The position numbers and the translations under genes are program-made. The notes under the pieces were generated by a model, which worked only from the letters and a program-made list of their open reading frames with translations, was not told where the DNA came from and ran no database searches. A DNA stretch of 64,000 nt from Cytobacillus oceanisediminis (GTDB lineage Bacteria; Bacillota; Bacilli; Bacillales; Cytobacillaceae): the NCBI RefSeq assembly GCF_004366035.1, contig NZ_SOEE01000008.1, positions 257,989 through 321,988 of the forward strand, given 5' to 3'. This document shows positions 43,935 through 53,974 of the stretch, in pieces (within the stretch, counting starts at the first letter, position 1; the number at the start of each line of letters is the position of its first letter).

Positions 43935-44954
43935 ATGGGGAAAAAGATAATTTTGTCGATTACATCTTTCTTCTTAGCTATCTTTTTACTGGCTCCGGTG
44001 AGTTTTGCAAACGAAGACCTGGGGAAGAAGATAGCAGCTGCTGGGAAAGAGCAGCTAGGTGTACCATACAAGTGGGGTGGAACCACTCCAAGCGGTTTTG
44101 ATTGCTCCGGTTTTATTCTTTATGTATTTAATCAATTTAATATTTCACTGCCTAGAACCTCTGCACAGCAAGCTACAGTTGGGAAAGCTGTAAGCAAGTC
44201 CAATTTACTGGCAGGTGACCTTGTATTCTTTAAAACTACTTCATCATCCATTTCACACGCTGGAATATACATAGGCAATAACCAATTCATCTCAGCAACT
44301 TCTTCCAAAGGGATTAAAATTGACAGCTTAAACGATCCATACTACTGGGGCAGCCGCTATGTAACTGCCCGCAGGGTAATTGAGGAAAAGGCTGAAGAAC
44401 CTGTTGTGCCTTCAAGAGTGCTTTCTGACGGTGAATACTATGATGTTGCGAAAAATAACTGGGCTTATCCTGCTATCACATCCTTAAGTAAACAGGGAAT
44501 TATTAACGGTTATGCCGGAAGCCTATTCAAACCAGGTAACACAATTAAAAGATCTGAAGTAGCAAAAATGCTAAGTGAAACGTTTAATTTAAAAGCTTCA
44601 AAAGCAGCACCATATTCTGATGTAGCAAAAAGCCATTGGGCCTACGGCCATATCGCAGCAGCGACAGAACATAACTTCTTTACCGGTTATGATGGCAACA
44701 AGTTTAAACCGGATGAGCCAATTACCAGGGCGGAAATCGCAGCACTTTTTGCAAGGGTTTTTGAATTGAAAAGCCAGAACGGACAAGCTACTCAATATAA
44801 TGATCTTCCCAAAAGTCATTGGGCTTATGCTGATATTCAAAAATTGACTCAAAATGAAATCGCAACAGGATATTCTGACCAGACTTTTAAAGCATCAAAA
44901 CAAACTAGCAGAGCGGAATTCTCACAGTTCTTATACAACGCTTTACAAAAATAA
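43935..44954 (+). CDS. SLH-anchored NlpC/P60 peptidoglycan endopeptidase
   Basis: The 339-residue protein has a signal peptide (to about residue 26), an NlpC/P60 domain (about 30-155) with catalytic Cys in GFDCSGFILY and His in SHAGIYIG, then three SLH modules (about 170-339) including NGYAGSLFKPGN, TGYDGNKFKPDEPITRAEIA and TGYSDQTFKASKQTSRAEF. The family cuts D-gamma-glutamyl-meso-diaminopimelate bonds in wall peptides. GGGAGG precedes the ATG. It forms a single-gene unit. Confidence 0.95.
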   Translation: MGKKIILSITSFFLAIFLLAPVSFANEDLGKKIAAAGKEQLGVPYKWGGTTPSGFDCSGFILYVFNQFNISLPRTSAQQATVGKAVSKSNLLAGDLVFFKTTSSSISHAGIYIGNNQFISATSSKGIKIDSLNDPYYWGSRYVTARRVIEEKAEEPVVPSRVLSDGEYYDVAKNNWAYPAITSLSKQGIINGYAGSLFKPGNTIKRSEVAKMLSETFNLKASKAAPYSDVAKSHWAYGHIAAATEHNFFTGYDGNKFKPDEPITRAEIAALFARVFELKSQNGQATQYNDLPKSHWAYADIQKLTQNEIATGYSDQTFKASKQTSRAEFSQFLYNALQK

Positions 44955-44956
44955 TT

Positions 44957-44996
44957 AAAAAGAAGCGAATGGCGACATTGCCATTCGCTTCTTTTT
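44957..44996. terminator. Bidirectional terminator between NlpC-SLH and subtilase-SLH genes
   Basis: A 16-17-bp stem (44957-44972 with about 44980-44996) has A-run and T-run flanks usable by both converging genes. Confidence 0.92.
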
Positions 44997-46651
44997 TATC
45001 TAAATGAAGGTTCGAGTGCCCTTGCAAGCAATACTGCAAATTCAGCTCTGGTAATATTACTTTCCGGTTTGAAGGTTCCATCAGGATAACCTGTGGCGAT
45101 TCCGGAACTATATACAGAGTATACGGCTTTATAATAATGCTTATTCTCTTTCACATCAGAAAATTTCCCAGTGACATCTCCTGCAAAGCTGAAAGCGTTA
45201 TCCAGCATTATGGCAGCATCACCTCGAATGATGGCATTACGGGGTTTGAAGGTTCCATCAGGAAATCCACTTACAATCCCTTTACTGCTAGCTGTTTCTA
45301 TATATCCTGAGGCGTAATGTGCATCCGGCACATCACTGTAGCGCGTTAATTTTAAGTCTCCTGAAAGGTTGAGCGCCCTGCCGATCATCGTAATGGCTTC
45401 TGCCCTTGAAACCGGCTTATTGGGGTAAAAATATCCATTCTCATAACCCGTTATCAGGTTTTTGGAATATAGATACGATACTTCATCCTCATACCAGATA
45501 CCACCCTTAATATCAGGAAAAACATTTGCAGCAAGTTTATGTGGCGCCTGTACCATTCCATAACCATAATCCGAATCTTTTCCTTTTTTTCCTAAATCAA
45601 TTGCCGAATTCTGCATAAGGATACGTATTTCTTTATGGCTCTTTTCCGGATATGCTTGCTTGTATAACGCTGCTATTCCTGCGACATATGGTGCTGCCAT
45701 TGATGTCCCGTCCATGATGGCATAATCCTGCCAAACACCATCAACATAGCCGCTATAAGTGCTAAATACATCTTCCCCTGGTGCAACTAACTCCAAAGAA
45801 GGTCCGAAATAAGAAAAGGATGATTTCACTTTCTTTGCATCAACAGATCCCACCGCAATTACACTTGGATACCTCGCAGGAAACAAGACATCTGTCGTAC
45901 TGGATAATGGCGTAAGAGCATTACCAGAAGCAGCCACGATCATAATTCCCTTTGAATAAGCTCTATCAATAACCTGCTGCAATAAGTAGGAACCCTGGTT
46001 TGCAGTAACACTCAGATTGATGATGTCCAGATCTTGCTTTATGGCCCAATCTATACCTGCAACAATATCAGATTGATTGCCTAAACCTGAACTGTCCAAA
46101 GACTTTATGGCATAGAGCTTAACTGATGGTGCAACCCCTACAGTCCCAAAGCTGTTATCCTGTGCTCCAATAATTCCTGCTACATGGGTTCCATGCCCTT
46201 CATCATCATTATAAGAAGATTGATCACCAACAAATGAAATTCCGCCAGTAACCTTTAAATCGGGATGATCAACCTTAATGCCAGTATCAATGACCCCAAC
46301 TTTAACACCTTTACCGGTTAATCCCACTGACTTTGAAACATCCGCCTTTACAGACTTATACCCCCAAGACTCCATTTGAGGGGTTGACTCTGTTCTAACT
46401 TCAGGGTCTGGATCAATCCTTTTAACTGCTGGACTTTTTTTTATCCATTCCCTCTCAGTTGAAGGAATAGTTAGTGAAACAGCTGAATATTCTTCAAAAA
46501 CATGATGAACCTCTATTGAAGGATGCTTTAAAAGCTCGTAATCTATTTTTTCATCAAAGGTAAGAATAATCCGTTCTTCTTTCTCTTCCGCAGAAACAGT
46601 CAGAGGTATAATAAGAACAAACAAAAATATGAATAAAAATAATCTTTTCAT
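44996..46651 (-). CDS. SLH-anchored subtilisin-like serine protease
   Basis: The 551-residue protein has a signal peptide (to about residue 21), an inhibitor-like propeptide (about 25-85) and an S8 domain with the full triad: Asp in VGVIDTGIKVDHPD, His in GHGTHVAGIIGAQ and Ser in DGTSMAAPYVAGIAAL. Three SLH modules follow (about 378-551; for example SGFPDGTFKPRN and TGYPDGTFKPESNITRAEFA). It is likely active on the cell surface in processing or nutrition. Confidence 0.95.
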   Translation of the reverse strand: MKRLFLFIFLFVLIIPLTVSAEEKEERIILTFDEKIDYELLKHPSIEVHHVFEEYSAVSLTIPSTEREWIKKSPAVKRIDPDPEVRTESTPQMESWGYKSVKADVSKSVGLTGKGVKVGVIDTGIKVDHPDLKVTGGISFVGDQSSYNDDEGHGTHVAGIIGAQDNSFGTVGVAPSVKLYAIKSLDSSGLGNQSDIVAGIDWAIKQDLDIINLSVTANQGSYLLQQVIDRAYSKGIMIVAASGNALTPLSSTTDVLFPARYPSVIAVGSVDAKKVKSSFSYFGPSLELVAPGEDVFSTYSGYVDGVWQDYAIMDGTSMAAPYVAGIAALYKQAYPEKSHKEIRILMQNSAIDLGKKGKDSDYGYGMVQAPHKLAANVFPDIKGGIWYEDEVSYLYSKNLITGYENGYFYPNKPVSRAEAITMIGRALNLSGDLKLTRYSDVPDAHYASGYIETASSKGIVSGFPDGTFKPRNAIIRGDAAIMLDNAFSFAGDVTGKFSDVKENKHYYKAVYSVYSSGIATGYPDGTFKPESNITRAEFAVLLARALEPSFR

Positions 46652-46728
46652 AGAGCCCGCTCCCCATTAATTAGTTTTGCTAGAGTGTTACTGTCTATTT
46701 CCTTTTGAAGCGAAAACTCTATTATAAA

Positions 46729-46753
46729 AGAAAACGGACAAGAACGTCCGTTT
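46729..46753 (-). terminator. Terminator after the amidase-SLH gene
   Basis: AAACGGAC (46732-46739) pairs with GTCCGTTT (46746-46753); TTTTCTTTT follows on the minus strand. Confidence 0.8.
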
Positions 46754-46754
46754 C

Positions 46755-48122
46755 TTAATTCTTCCAATTATAATAATCTACTATTCCTAAAGCAATTGCT
46801 TCTGCCATTTTATTTCTATATGTATCTGAAGCCAATTTTGCTGAATCTGTTTTATTTGTAATAAAACCTAATTCCACTAGGGTTGCTGGCAGAGGATTTG
46901 TATAAATCACCCTGAAATCTGCATTTTTTACGCCCCGGTTGTTTGTACCAATGGCTTTATATAATCGGTTTTGAATAAAAGTGGCAAGCTGCTTGCTGCT
47001 TTCGCTCCTGGTGCCTGCAGTACTATAATAGGTTTCAGTGCCATTAGCACTATCATAGACAGAAGCATTAGCATGAATGCTAACGAATGTATCTGCATTT
47101 CCATTTACACCAATCTCGACTCTTTTGTCCAGTGAAACATAAGTATCTGTTGTACGTGTCATCACGACCTGGACACCTTTTTGTTCAAGAAGCTTTTTTA
47201 ACTTCAAAGAAACAGAAAGGGTAACATCTTTTTCTTTAAGCCCGAAGCCTACAGCTCCCGGGTCTGAGCCTCCATGACCTGGATCGATGGCAATAATTTT
47301 TTTATTAGAAGGGATTGCCAGGTAATCCCTATGTACATAACCTTTTAAGCTGCCATATGAAGAATAAACCCAGTCACCAATCGTCTGGTAAATTGCAATT
47401 GTTGTACCCTGTTTGTAGGATCCTATTGTGGCATACTGAGTTCCAGGGCCGCTCCTAACATTTAAGGAAGTAGCAGTAACAATTCTGTTACCGACAGATT
47501 TCGCCTCATATGTTACACGAAAAGATGTATTCAGCCCTCTTGCAACTAAAAGCGAGAATTCTGATCGTATAATGGGAGCCTTTGGTTTAAAGCTTCCATC
47601 CGGATATCCATTAGCAAGACCCGCAGTCACAATAGCATTAATGGCAGTATACTGAGTTCCGCTTGTTGGAACATCCGAGAAGAAAATATTGCTCGTCTTG
47701 CTTAGTGAAAAGGCTCTTTTTAACAAATAAGCCATTTCTCCTCTAGTAATCTTTTCTTTTGGGCGGAAAGTTCCATCATCATAGCCAGTAATAATTCCCC
47801 GGTCAACCGCTGACTGAATATAGCCGGATGCATAGGAATCTTTCTTTACATCGCTGAATGAAACGGCACGCTGGGTTCCATTTAGCCCTAGCGCTCTTCC
47901 AATCATGGTCGCGGCTTCTTCTCTTGTTACCTCCACACTTGGACGGAATGTGCCATCAGGATATCCTGTTATTACCTTTCGATCAATTAGGTAATTAATC
48001 TCAGTCGCATACTTTGCTGGTATATCCTTCAAAGCAGCTGCCAAACCTTTTTGGTTTGGTGTTATCACAAAAACAAAAGCAACGGCCAGGATCGAAAAGC
48101 AATAAAGTAATCTTTTGAACAT
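46755..48122 (-). CDS. SLH-SH3b-amidase autolysin
   Basis: The 455-residue protein has a signal peptide (about 1-28), three N-terminal SLH modules (about 30-200), an SH3b domain (about 212-270; SLNVRSGPGTQY) and an N-acetylmuramoyl-L-alanine amidase_3 domain (about 275-452) with IAIDPGHGGSDPGA, the zinc-site Glu in LKEKDVTL, FVSIHANAS and a VELGFITNKTD end. The start at 48122 gives a proper signal peptide and follows GGGGGA; the longer frame has no support. It cleaves the glycan-peptide bond of peptidoglycan. Confidence 0.94.
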   Translation of the reverse strand: MFKRLLYCFSILAVAFVFVITPNQKGLAAALKDIPAKYATEINYLIDRKVITGYPDGTFRPSVEVTREEAATMIGRALGLNGTQRAVSFSDVKKDSYASGYIQSAVDRGIITGYDDGTFRPKEKITRGEMAYLLKRAFSLSKTSNIFFSDVPTSGTQYTAINAIVTAGLANGYPDGSFKPKAPIIRSEFSLLVARGLNTSFRVTYEAKSVGNRIVTATSLNVRSGPGTQYATIGSYKQGTTIAIYQTIGDWVYSSYGSLKGYVHRDYLAIPSNKKIIAIDPGHGGSDPGAVGFGLKEKDVTLSVSLKLKKLLEQKGVQVVMTRTTDTYVSLDKRVEIGVNGNADTFVSIHANASVYDSANGTETYYSTAGTRSESSKQLATFIQNRLYKAIGTNNRGVKNADFRVIYTNPLPATLVELGFITNKTDSAKLASDTYRNKMAEAIALGIVDYYNWKN

Positions 48123-48354
48123 TGTTGTTCTTTTTCCCCCAATTTTGTTTATTCTTGTCATATTGTAGCATAAAGCGAAGAAAATTTTGTCAACTTTTTT
48201 CATTTTTATTCCTGAGGTTAAATTTTCCAATATAAAAATTACCTTTAGCAAATCCGCAAAGGGAATTTACCATCTGGTAAAAAAATAGTAAAATGGTGAG
48301 TATGCCTTGAAAAAATATAAATTAACCCTAGGTTATAATAAGGAGCAACATTTA

Positions 48355-49347
48355 ATGTTTACAAGAAATGTTCTTAACGAAAGAAGAAAAAAGAAAAGAA
48401 GGCGTATTGTTTTTTTTATTTTGATACCTTTATTGCTGTTAATTTCTGCAGGTGTTTTTTATGGTGCGACATTATATAACGATTTCAAACAATCCATGGA
48501 AGTTTCTTATGAAGCAATTGAAGGAAGAGAAAAGTCTCCCATACGGGAAGAGGCAGTTAAAATTGATAAAGATAATTTCTCAGTATTAATTATGGGGATT
48601 GATGACAGCGAAAAAAGAGGGTTTGGAGGGAACTCAAGAACTGATGCCCTAATGCTCGCGACAGTAAATCAGGATGAACGTTCTGTAAAACTCCTTAGTA
48701 TTCCACGAGATTCATACGTTTATATCCCCGAAGTGGGTTACGAAACAAGGATTAATCACGCACACGCATTTGGAGGCCCCAAAGCAACCATTGAAACGGT
48801 TGAGAACCTTTTTGAAGTACCAATTGATTACTATGTGAGTGTCAATTTTAATGTACTAATAGATGTTGTTGATGCCTTAGGTGGTATTAATATAGAAGTC
48901 CCATACGCATTCAGCGAACAAGATTCAAAGGATAGAGCAGGTGCAATCCAGCTTGAAGCTGGCCCGCAAATCTTAAATGGCGAAGAAGCACTCGCCCTTG
49001 CGAGAACAAGGAAGCTTGATAACGATATTGAGAGAGGAAAACGCCAGCAGGAAATCATTAAATCAGTTATTAATCGAGCTGCATCTGTTGGCTCTATTTC
49101 CAAATATGATGATGTGTTTAAATCCGTCGGCTCCAATATGAAAACAGATTTAGTATTCGGGGAAATAAAATATTTAGCAGAGTTCGGCATAAAGGATTCA
49201 CTTTCTATTGAGTCACTGACATTATCCGGTGAGGATTATTGGGGAAATGGAGGGGCTTACTACTATAAGCTGGATGAGGCAGAACTTGAAAATACAAAAA
49301 CTGCATTACAGAATCATCTAGATCACTTCTATGCTAAAAGTGAATAA
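48355..49347 (+). CDS. LCP cell-wall ligase 2
   Basis: This 330-residue paralogue of the LCP protein at 29.5 kb has a basic N-terminus (NERRKKKRRRIVFF), one membrane anchor (about 18-40) and an LCP domain with MGIDDSEKRGFGGNSRTDALMLAT, SIPRDSYVYIPEVG and LARTRKLDNDIERGKRQQE. ATG 48355 follows AAGGAG by eight bases; the frame upstream to TTG 48307 is rejected. Next to csaB, it is a candidate for attaching the pyruvylated wall polymer to peptidoglycan. A small palindrome (TTTACCATCTGGTAAA) lies near 48270. Confidence 0.93.
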   Translation: MFTRNVLNERRKKKRRRIVFFILIPLLLLISAGVFYGATLYNDFKQSMEVSYEAIEGREKSPIREEAVKIDKDNFSVLIMGIDDSEKRGFGGNSRTDALMLATVNQDERSVKLLSIPRDSYVYIPEVGYETRINHAHAFGGPKATIETVENLFEVPIDYYVSVNFNVLIDVVDALGGINIEVPYAFSEQDSKDRAGAIQLEAGPQILNGEEALALARTRKLDNDIERGKRQQEIIKSVINRAASVGSISKYDDVFKSVGSNMKTDLVFGEIKYLAEFGIKDSLSIESLTLSGEDYWGNGGAYYYKLDEAELENTKTALQNHLDHFYAKSE

Positions 49348-49348
49348 C

Positions 49349-49378
49349 GAAAGCCCTGGGAAATCCCAGGGCTTCTTT
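49349..49378. terminator. Bidirectional terminator between the LCP gene and csaB
   Basis: AAGCCCTGGG (49351-49360) pairs with CCCAGGGCTT (49365-49374), T-rich on both sides. Confidence 0.92.
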
Positions 49379-50460
49379 TATTTAGTACTTCTTTTTAAAT
49401 AATGGATGCTCTTAACAGCGGTATCCGTTGCCTGATCCTGCAAAGGTTCTATTCTATTTCTTAGATTACGCGATAGATCTCCTTCCTTTTCCAAAGCAGC
49501 CTTCATGGCTTTGGATAGAAAAGAAGCTTCCCAGTCTCCATTTACAACACTCCCTGCAACTGGCTGGCCTGCAATATCTGCAAAAGCCTCAATTTTAGGA
49601 TCATAAGATAAGGCGATAAACGGTGTATACGTAATGGCTGAAAAGATCAGCGCATGCAATCTCATCCCGAGTAATAAATTAGACTTTCCAATTAAAGCGA
49701 TCTTTTCTTCAATTGAATCGTTAAAAGGTGAAATATAGCTTTTTTCCTTCATTAATGCTGCGGTGTCTCTGGAAGCTTTATCATCATGTTCACCGTGCAT
49801 AGGGACAAAAATAACTGTATTCTCAGCGTCCGCAATAGAATCCAAAGCTGCCGCTATCTTTTTCTTATAATCAATTTCAGAGGGCCAATCCCTAACTGAA
49901 ACGGTAACCAATTTCCCTGTAAAAGATTGGGCATTAAACCAAGTGTTGCCAGGATTCTCCAGGTTCAATCCAATGACAGGATCTGGCACTATTTCAATCG
50001 GCTTTCTAATACCTATGGTTTCCAGAAGCTTCTTTGAAGCTAAATCCCGAACCGTTATTTCCGTTTCCCCTAAAACATTTTTGACAATCATCCTGCTGAT
50101 TTTTTTATGTATCGGCCCCATTCCCTGCGCATAAATAAATACAGGTTTTTTAGCTATTTGGGCAAGTTTTATAACCCCAGTATAATAAGGAATCGATTTT
50201 ATCCCGGTTTCATCTTGAAGCAAGCTTCCCCCGCCGCTTATTAGACCATCAGACCTTTTTAATGCATTATAAACCTCTTTCACACTCCAGCGGTTTACTG
50301 CCTTCACATGATAAGTTTTTTCTGTATAAGCCGGGTCATTTGATAAAACGGTAATATCAATTCCAGGCTCTACTTTTTGCAGTACTTGGATCATAGAAAA
50401 AAGAATAGCCTCATCACCAACATTATTAAACCCATAATAACCCGAGATCACTACCTTCAT
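49378..50460 (-). CDS. csaB: Polysaccharide pyruvyl transferase CsaB
   Basis: The 360-residue protein has the CsaB pattern: VVISGYYGFNNVGDEAIL at the N-terminus, LISGGGSLLQDETG near residue 77, a FIYAQGMGPI strand, DWPS near 180 and LLGMRLHALIFSA near 270. CsaB adds pyruvate ketals to ManNAc of the secondary wall polymer, the group SLH modules bind. Its ATG (50460) overlaps the stop of the DUF5693 gene (ATGA), so the two are translationally coupled. Seven SLH proteins in the same region fit this role. Confidence 0.95.
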   Translation of the reverse strand: MKVVISGYYGFNNVGDEAILFSMIQVLQKVEPGIDITVLSNDPAYTEKTYHVKAVNRWSVKEVYNALKRSDGLISGGGSLLQDETGIKSIPYYTGVIKLAQIAKKPVFIYAQGMGPIHKKISRMIVKNVLGETEITVRDLASKKLLETIGIRKPIEIVPDPVIGLNLENPGNTWFNAQSFTGKLVTVSVRDWPSEIDYKKKIAAALDSIADAENTVIFVPMHGEHDDKASRDTAALMKEKSYISPFNDSIEEKIALIGKSNLLLGMRLHALIFSAITYTPFIALSYDPKIEAFADIAGQPVAGSVVNGDWEASFLSKAMKAALEKEGDLSRNLRNRIEPLQDQATDTAVKSIHYLKRSTK

Positions 50461-52373
50461 AAGCCCCACCTCGGTTTTATTTTTTCATTATATATAGAAA
50501 GGCCCTTTTTAAAGATCACAATAAAAATAAATCCAACTCCCAGGCCAATAGCCAAGCTGTAAATTGTCCGTAGCAGAGAGACAAACAATGGGATATGCAA
50601 ATGGGTGAACGTGTTGACAATCGATAAATAGCCAATCACACTGGGAATTAACAGATAAGTACCAAGCTTTTTATTAAAAGAGTACATATATAATGAGAGA
50701 ATATAAAACGGAAACCCTATTAGGAATTCCTTCGTCCTCGGCCGAACATACATAGTTTCTTCCAGCCACTGTCTGATCGCAAGTTCGAATGATGATACAC
50801 TGCCTGCATTGCCTGTTCGGCTTATATAGTATAATCCGATAATCCCCAGAATGCCGATAATCGCTAAATGCCCATATAGAACCCTCATATTCCAAAGCTT
50901 CTTTAGATCTATAATGAACTTCCCATTGAAGCTGCTTCTTAAGCTTTCTTTAAGAATATATATAAAAACAACTAATAAAGGGACAATATAGATGAGTTTA
51001 ACTCCTCTAAACGCCTCAATTTTAACAAGATATTCGTTACCGTTTAAAAGGCTAACAATGATCAGGATCCCTGCAGAGCTGACCAATGCCGCACGTCCAT
51101 AAGCCTTTAGAATATCAGCAAATCCTTTTATCTCCAATCTCGGTATGATGGCAAACACAGGCGCTGCCATAGCTGTAATTAAGGCTAACCCCTGAACAAA
51201 GATAGGATTGTTTAAAATAAGTGCTGCTAAGCCGAGTAATAGTGTCCCAGCAAATGAAATATAGTATAGTAATTTGTTTTTCGTGATTTCAAGCACTGCT
51301 AATGAAATAAATATAATTGCTGCTAAAAATGCAGCCATGTAGCTCCATGCTGGTATTGTAACCTTATCAAAGACTTTTGCATTTCCAGACTTAAATCCAG
51401 AAGGCATTTGCTGGTCCATATTCTGAATAAAGCTTTCCAGGTTCTGAAGAGCCTTCTCAGCCTCAATACCCTCTTCAGTTCGAAGAAACAATGAGCGGAT
51501 ATTTCTTTCCTTTACAGCACGCACAGCACGATCCACACCCTCTTCCGGGCTGGCTACCTTATTAAGGTCCAGACTGTGCAGGCGGATAACATCCATATCC
51601 ATGGTCTTTGCCATTGTGTTTATACCTGATTGTTCAGCGAACTCGATTGCATATACAGCAATATTTTTCTCCTTCAGCTTTTCAGCATATTCCTTTATCT
51701 GATTCGTTTCCGGATATCCGATTACTTCTACCCCTGTAAAAAGAACACGATTCGTTATATTGTCTGATAGATTAAGAAGTTGGTTAAAAACATAGGGGTT
51801 TTCTTCCTTTGAAATATTGGGAATCCTCAAAACAACTGATAGCCCTGCCTTTTTTATAGACTCAATGGTTTCAGGCAAATAGCCGACCGGCAGGTGATCA
51901 ATTCGGCCGCCCTCATTGGAAAGATAGATAAATTCCCTGCCTGAAATGGTTACAGGCTGTGTGTCCATTGATGAAAAAACCTCAGTCAAACGGTCTGTAA
52001 TTTCATTTCTTTTTTGTATGTACACATACACACCATCTGTGGAGACTTGGTTAGCAACTTTTTCAAGACCGCTATTAAAAATAGACATCTCCTTAATTCT
52101 TTCGCCTGTCAGTACGGTTACATAACCTTTCTCCTCCAGGCTTGCCAATGTTTCGGGCAGGACACTGACAGCCTGAAGTCCGGATTCCTGAACTCTTTTT
52201 AAAACTTCATCAAGCTGCAGGCTGCTGTCTTTGGAAACAATGGATTCCAGATCATGGATAGGAACAATCGTTTCATAGGTGTTATTATTCCGTTCAGCCT
52301 GGTATCTTTGCATTAACCCAGGCAGAGATAAGAGAAGGGATACAATCAACAATCCTAGTAAAGCTTTTCGCAC
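50457..52373 (-). CDS. DUF5693 polytopic membrane protein of the csaB operon
   Basis: The 638-residue protein has an N-terminal membrane segment (about 4-20), a large extracytoplasmic domain (about 25-340), then about eight membrane segments (about 345-625) and a basic end (NEKIKPRWG). The soluble part has repeated IRVP/VLRIPN-type strands and could be a TIM-like barrel. The family has no assigned reaction. Strict coupling with csaB and placement after a flippase make it a candidate polymerase, ligase or pyruvate-donor handling protein for the SLH-binding polymer; this is inference. GTG 52373 follows AAAAGGGTG; TTG 52391 is the alternative. Confidence 0.82.
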   Translation of the reverse strand: MRKALLGLLIVSLLLSLPGLMQRYQAERNNNTYETIVPIHDLESIVSKDSSLQLDEVLKRVQESGLQAVSVLPETLASLEEKGYVTVLTGERIKEMSIFNSGLEKVANQVSTDGVYVYIQKRNEITDRLTEVFSSMDTQPVTISGREFIYLSNEGGRIDHLPVGYLPETIESIKKAGLSVVLRIPNISKEENPYVFNQLLNLSDNITNRVLFTGVEVIGYPETNQIKEYAEKLKEKNIAVYAIEFAEQSGINTMAKTMDMDVIRLHSLDLNKVASPEEGVDRAVRAVKERNIRSLFLRTEEGIEAEKALQNLESFIQNMDQQMPSGFKSGNAKVFDKVTIPAWSYMAAFLAAIIFISLAVLEITKNKLLYYISFAGTLLLGLAALILNNPIFVQGLALITAMAAPVFAIIPRLEIKGFADILKAYGRAALVSSAGILIIVSLLNGNEYLVKIEAFRGVKLIYIVPLLVVFIYILKESLRSSFNGKFIIDLKKLWNMRVLYGHLAIIGILGIIGLYYISRTGNAGSVSSFELAIRQWLEETMYVRPRTKEFLIGFPFYILSLYMYSFNKKLGTYLLIPSVIGYLSIVNTFTHLHIPLFVSLLRTIYSLAIGLGVGFIFIVIFKKGLSIYNEKIKPRWGL

Positions 52374-52411
52374 ATTACACACCCTTTTCAAACATTTTTC
52401 ATAAACAATAT

Positions 52412-53974
52412 TTATCCTTTTTTTACTTTGAATTTTTTTAGCAGGGGAAGAGATGCCAGTTCTTGTTTATCAATTCCCTTTGTAATCAGTAAAAGTAAAA
52501 AATATACCAACGCGCCTGCAGCAATGGAGACCATTGAATAGATTAGCGCAGCAAACCTGTCCCAATTTTCTAGATCGAAGTAAAGGGTAGGTAAACCGAT
52601 TATGACTCCCATTAGAAGGGATGATAACACAATGGAGTTGAAATTGGGCTTCCATATTGTAAATGGAATAACCCTCCAAATGATAACTGAATTAAAAATA
52701 AAGATGAGAATGTAGACAGCCAATGTAGAGTATGCAGCACCAATTAGTCCAAATTGGCCTACCAGCAATAAATTTGCAGCTGCCTTAAGGATAACTCCAC
52801 CTACAATTACATATGCACCATGCTTCGCTTTATTAATCCCCTGCAAAATTCCTGTGCCCAATATTGACAAGGACGTAAATACTGAACTGAAACCAATAAC
52901 AGCCAGCATGCTGCTGCCTTCTAAGTCTGTAAATAATGCCAGGTTTAAAGGCAGTGTTAAACCAAGAAGCCCCATTGCTGCCGGCCAGGAAACAATGTGT
53001 GTCATTCGGTGAGTTTTTTCGACAATAGCCCTGCCCTTTAATATATTGTTCTCTGCCAGAGTTTTTGTTAATAGTGGAATGAGCGGCAGAACGATTGAAC
53101 TGGAGAAAACTGTTGCAATTTGCACCAACGAGAGTCCCCTGCCGTATATTCCGTACATATAATTTATGTTCTCTCCAAAACCGGCAATCTTTAGACTATA
53201 TGGTATGGTTACTGAATCTACAAAATTCAGAAGTGCCATTGTGATGGCACCGATACTTATCGGGATCGATATAGAAAGGATTGTTTTCGCATTTTGTCTA
53301 AAATCCTTAACTCCATACTTCCCAGATATCGGTTTTGCCTTTAAAGGGGAGCGGAAATAAAGAAGCTGCAAATAAACAGCTGAAGCTAATGCTCCCAATA
53401 TGGAACCAACCATTATTCCGCCGGATACAATTTCGTCAGAGTAATTTTTTTCGACTAGCACATAGGCTAGGACTAGTATAAAAGTGACTCTTATCAACTG
53501 TTCCAAAACCTGTGAAACAGCCGTCGGCTTCATATCCTCAAACCCCTGGAAGTACCCCCTGTAGACCGCCATATAAGGAGCAACCAGAAGGGTTGCAGAA
53601 ACAATGATCAGTGCATATCGGGTACTCGGGCCGCCCAAAACCTCCGAAATCTCTACAGAAAATCCATAAATAAGAATAAAACCGGTGATCCCAAATAAAA
53701 GGGAAAGGATGACCGCTGTCTTATATATTTTAGATATCTTCTCCTGATCCTGCTTTACGCTGGCTTCAGAAATTAGCTTGGAAATAGCAATTGGGATTCC
53801 CGCAACAGACAAAATCAAGCCAACCATATAAACTGGGTAGACAAGACTGAATATGCCCAGAACTTCATCCCCTGCAATGTTTTGGAGCGGAATTCGAAAT
53901 ATACTGCCCAACACCTTTGAAGCTAGGGTGGCGACTGATAAAATGAGCGTGCTTTTTACAAATTTGTTATTCAT
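52412..53974 (-). CDS. Oligosaccharide flippase of the MATE/MurJ-like family
   Basis: The 520-residue membrane protein has 14 predicted segments. It shows the polysaccharide transporter start (STLILSVATLASKVLGSIFRIPLQN), YRGYFQGFEDMKPTAVSQ near residue 138 and GIYGRGLSLVQIATVF near 275. It is closest in type to SpoVB/YtgP/YkvU proteins, which flip lipid-linked wall precursors. Its ATG directly follows the tagA stop, so it is expected to export the TagA-made lipid-linked polymer. MurJ-like lipid II transport cannot be excluded. Confidence 0.92.
   Translation of the reverse strand: MNNKFVKSTLILSVATLASKVLGSIFRIPLQNIAGDEVLGIFSLVYPVYMVGLILSVAGIPIAISKLISEASVKQDQEKISKIYKTAVILSLLFGITGFILIYGFSVEISEVLGGPSTRYALIIVSATLLVAPYMAVYRGYFQGFEDMKPTAVSQVLEQLIRVTFILVLAYVLVEKNYSDEIVSGGIMVGSILGALASAVYLQLLYFRSPLKAKPISGKYGVKDFRQNAKTILSISIPISIGAITMALLNFVDSVTIPYSLKIAGFGENINYMYGIYGRGLSLVQIATVFSSSIVLPLIPLLTKTLAENNILKGRAIVEKTHRMTHIVSWPAAMGLLGLTLPLNLALFTDLEGSSMLAVIGFSSVFTSLSILGTGILQGINKAKHGAYVIVGGVILKAAANLLLVGQFGLIGAAYSTLAVYILIFIFNSVIIWRVIPFTIWKPNFNSIVLSSLLMGVIIGLPTLYFDLENWDRFAALIYSMVSIAAGALVYFLLLLITKGIDKQELASLPLLKKFKVKKG

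Noticed and set aside
48262..48290. Operator for the second LCP gene (TTTACCATCTGGTAAA palindrome)
   Set aside because: It is a single short palindrome with no matching copy in front of related genes and no known regulator; too weak to call.
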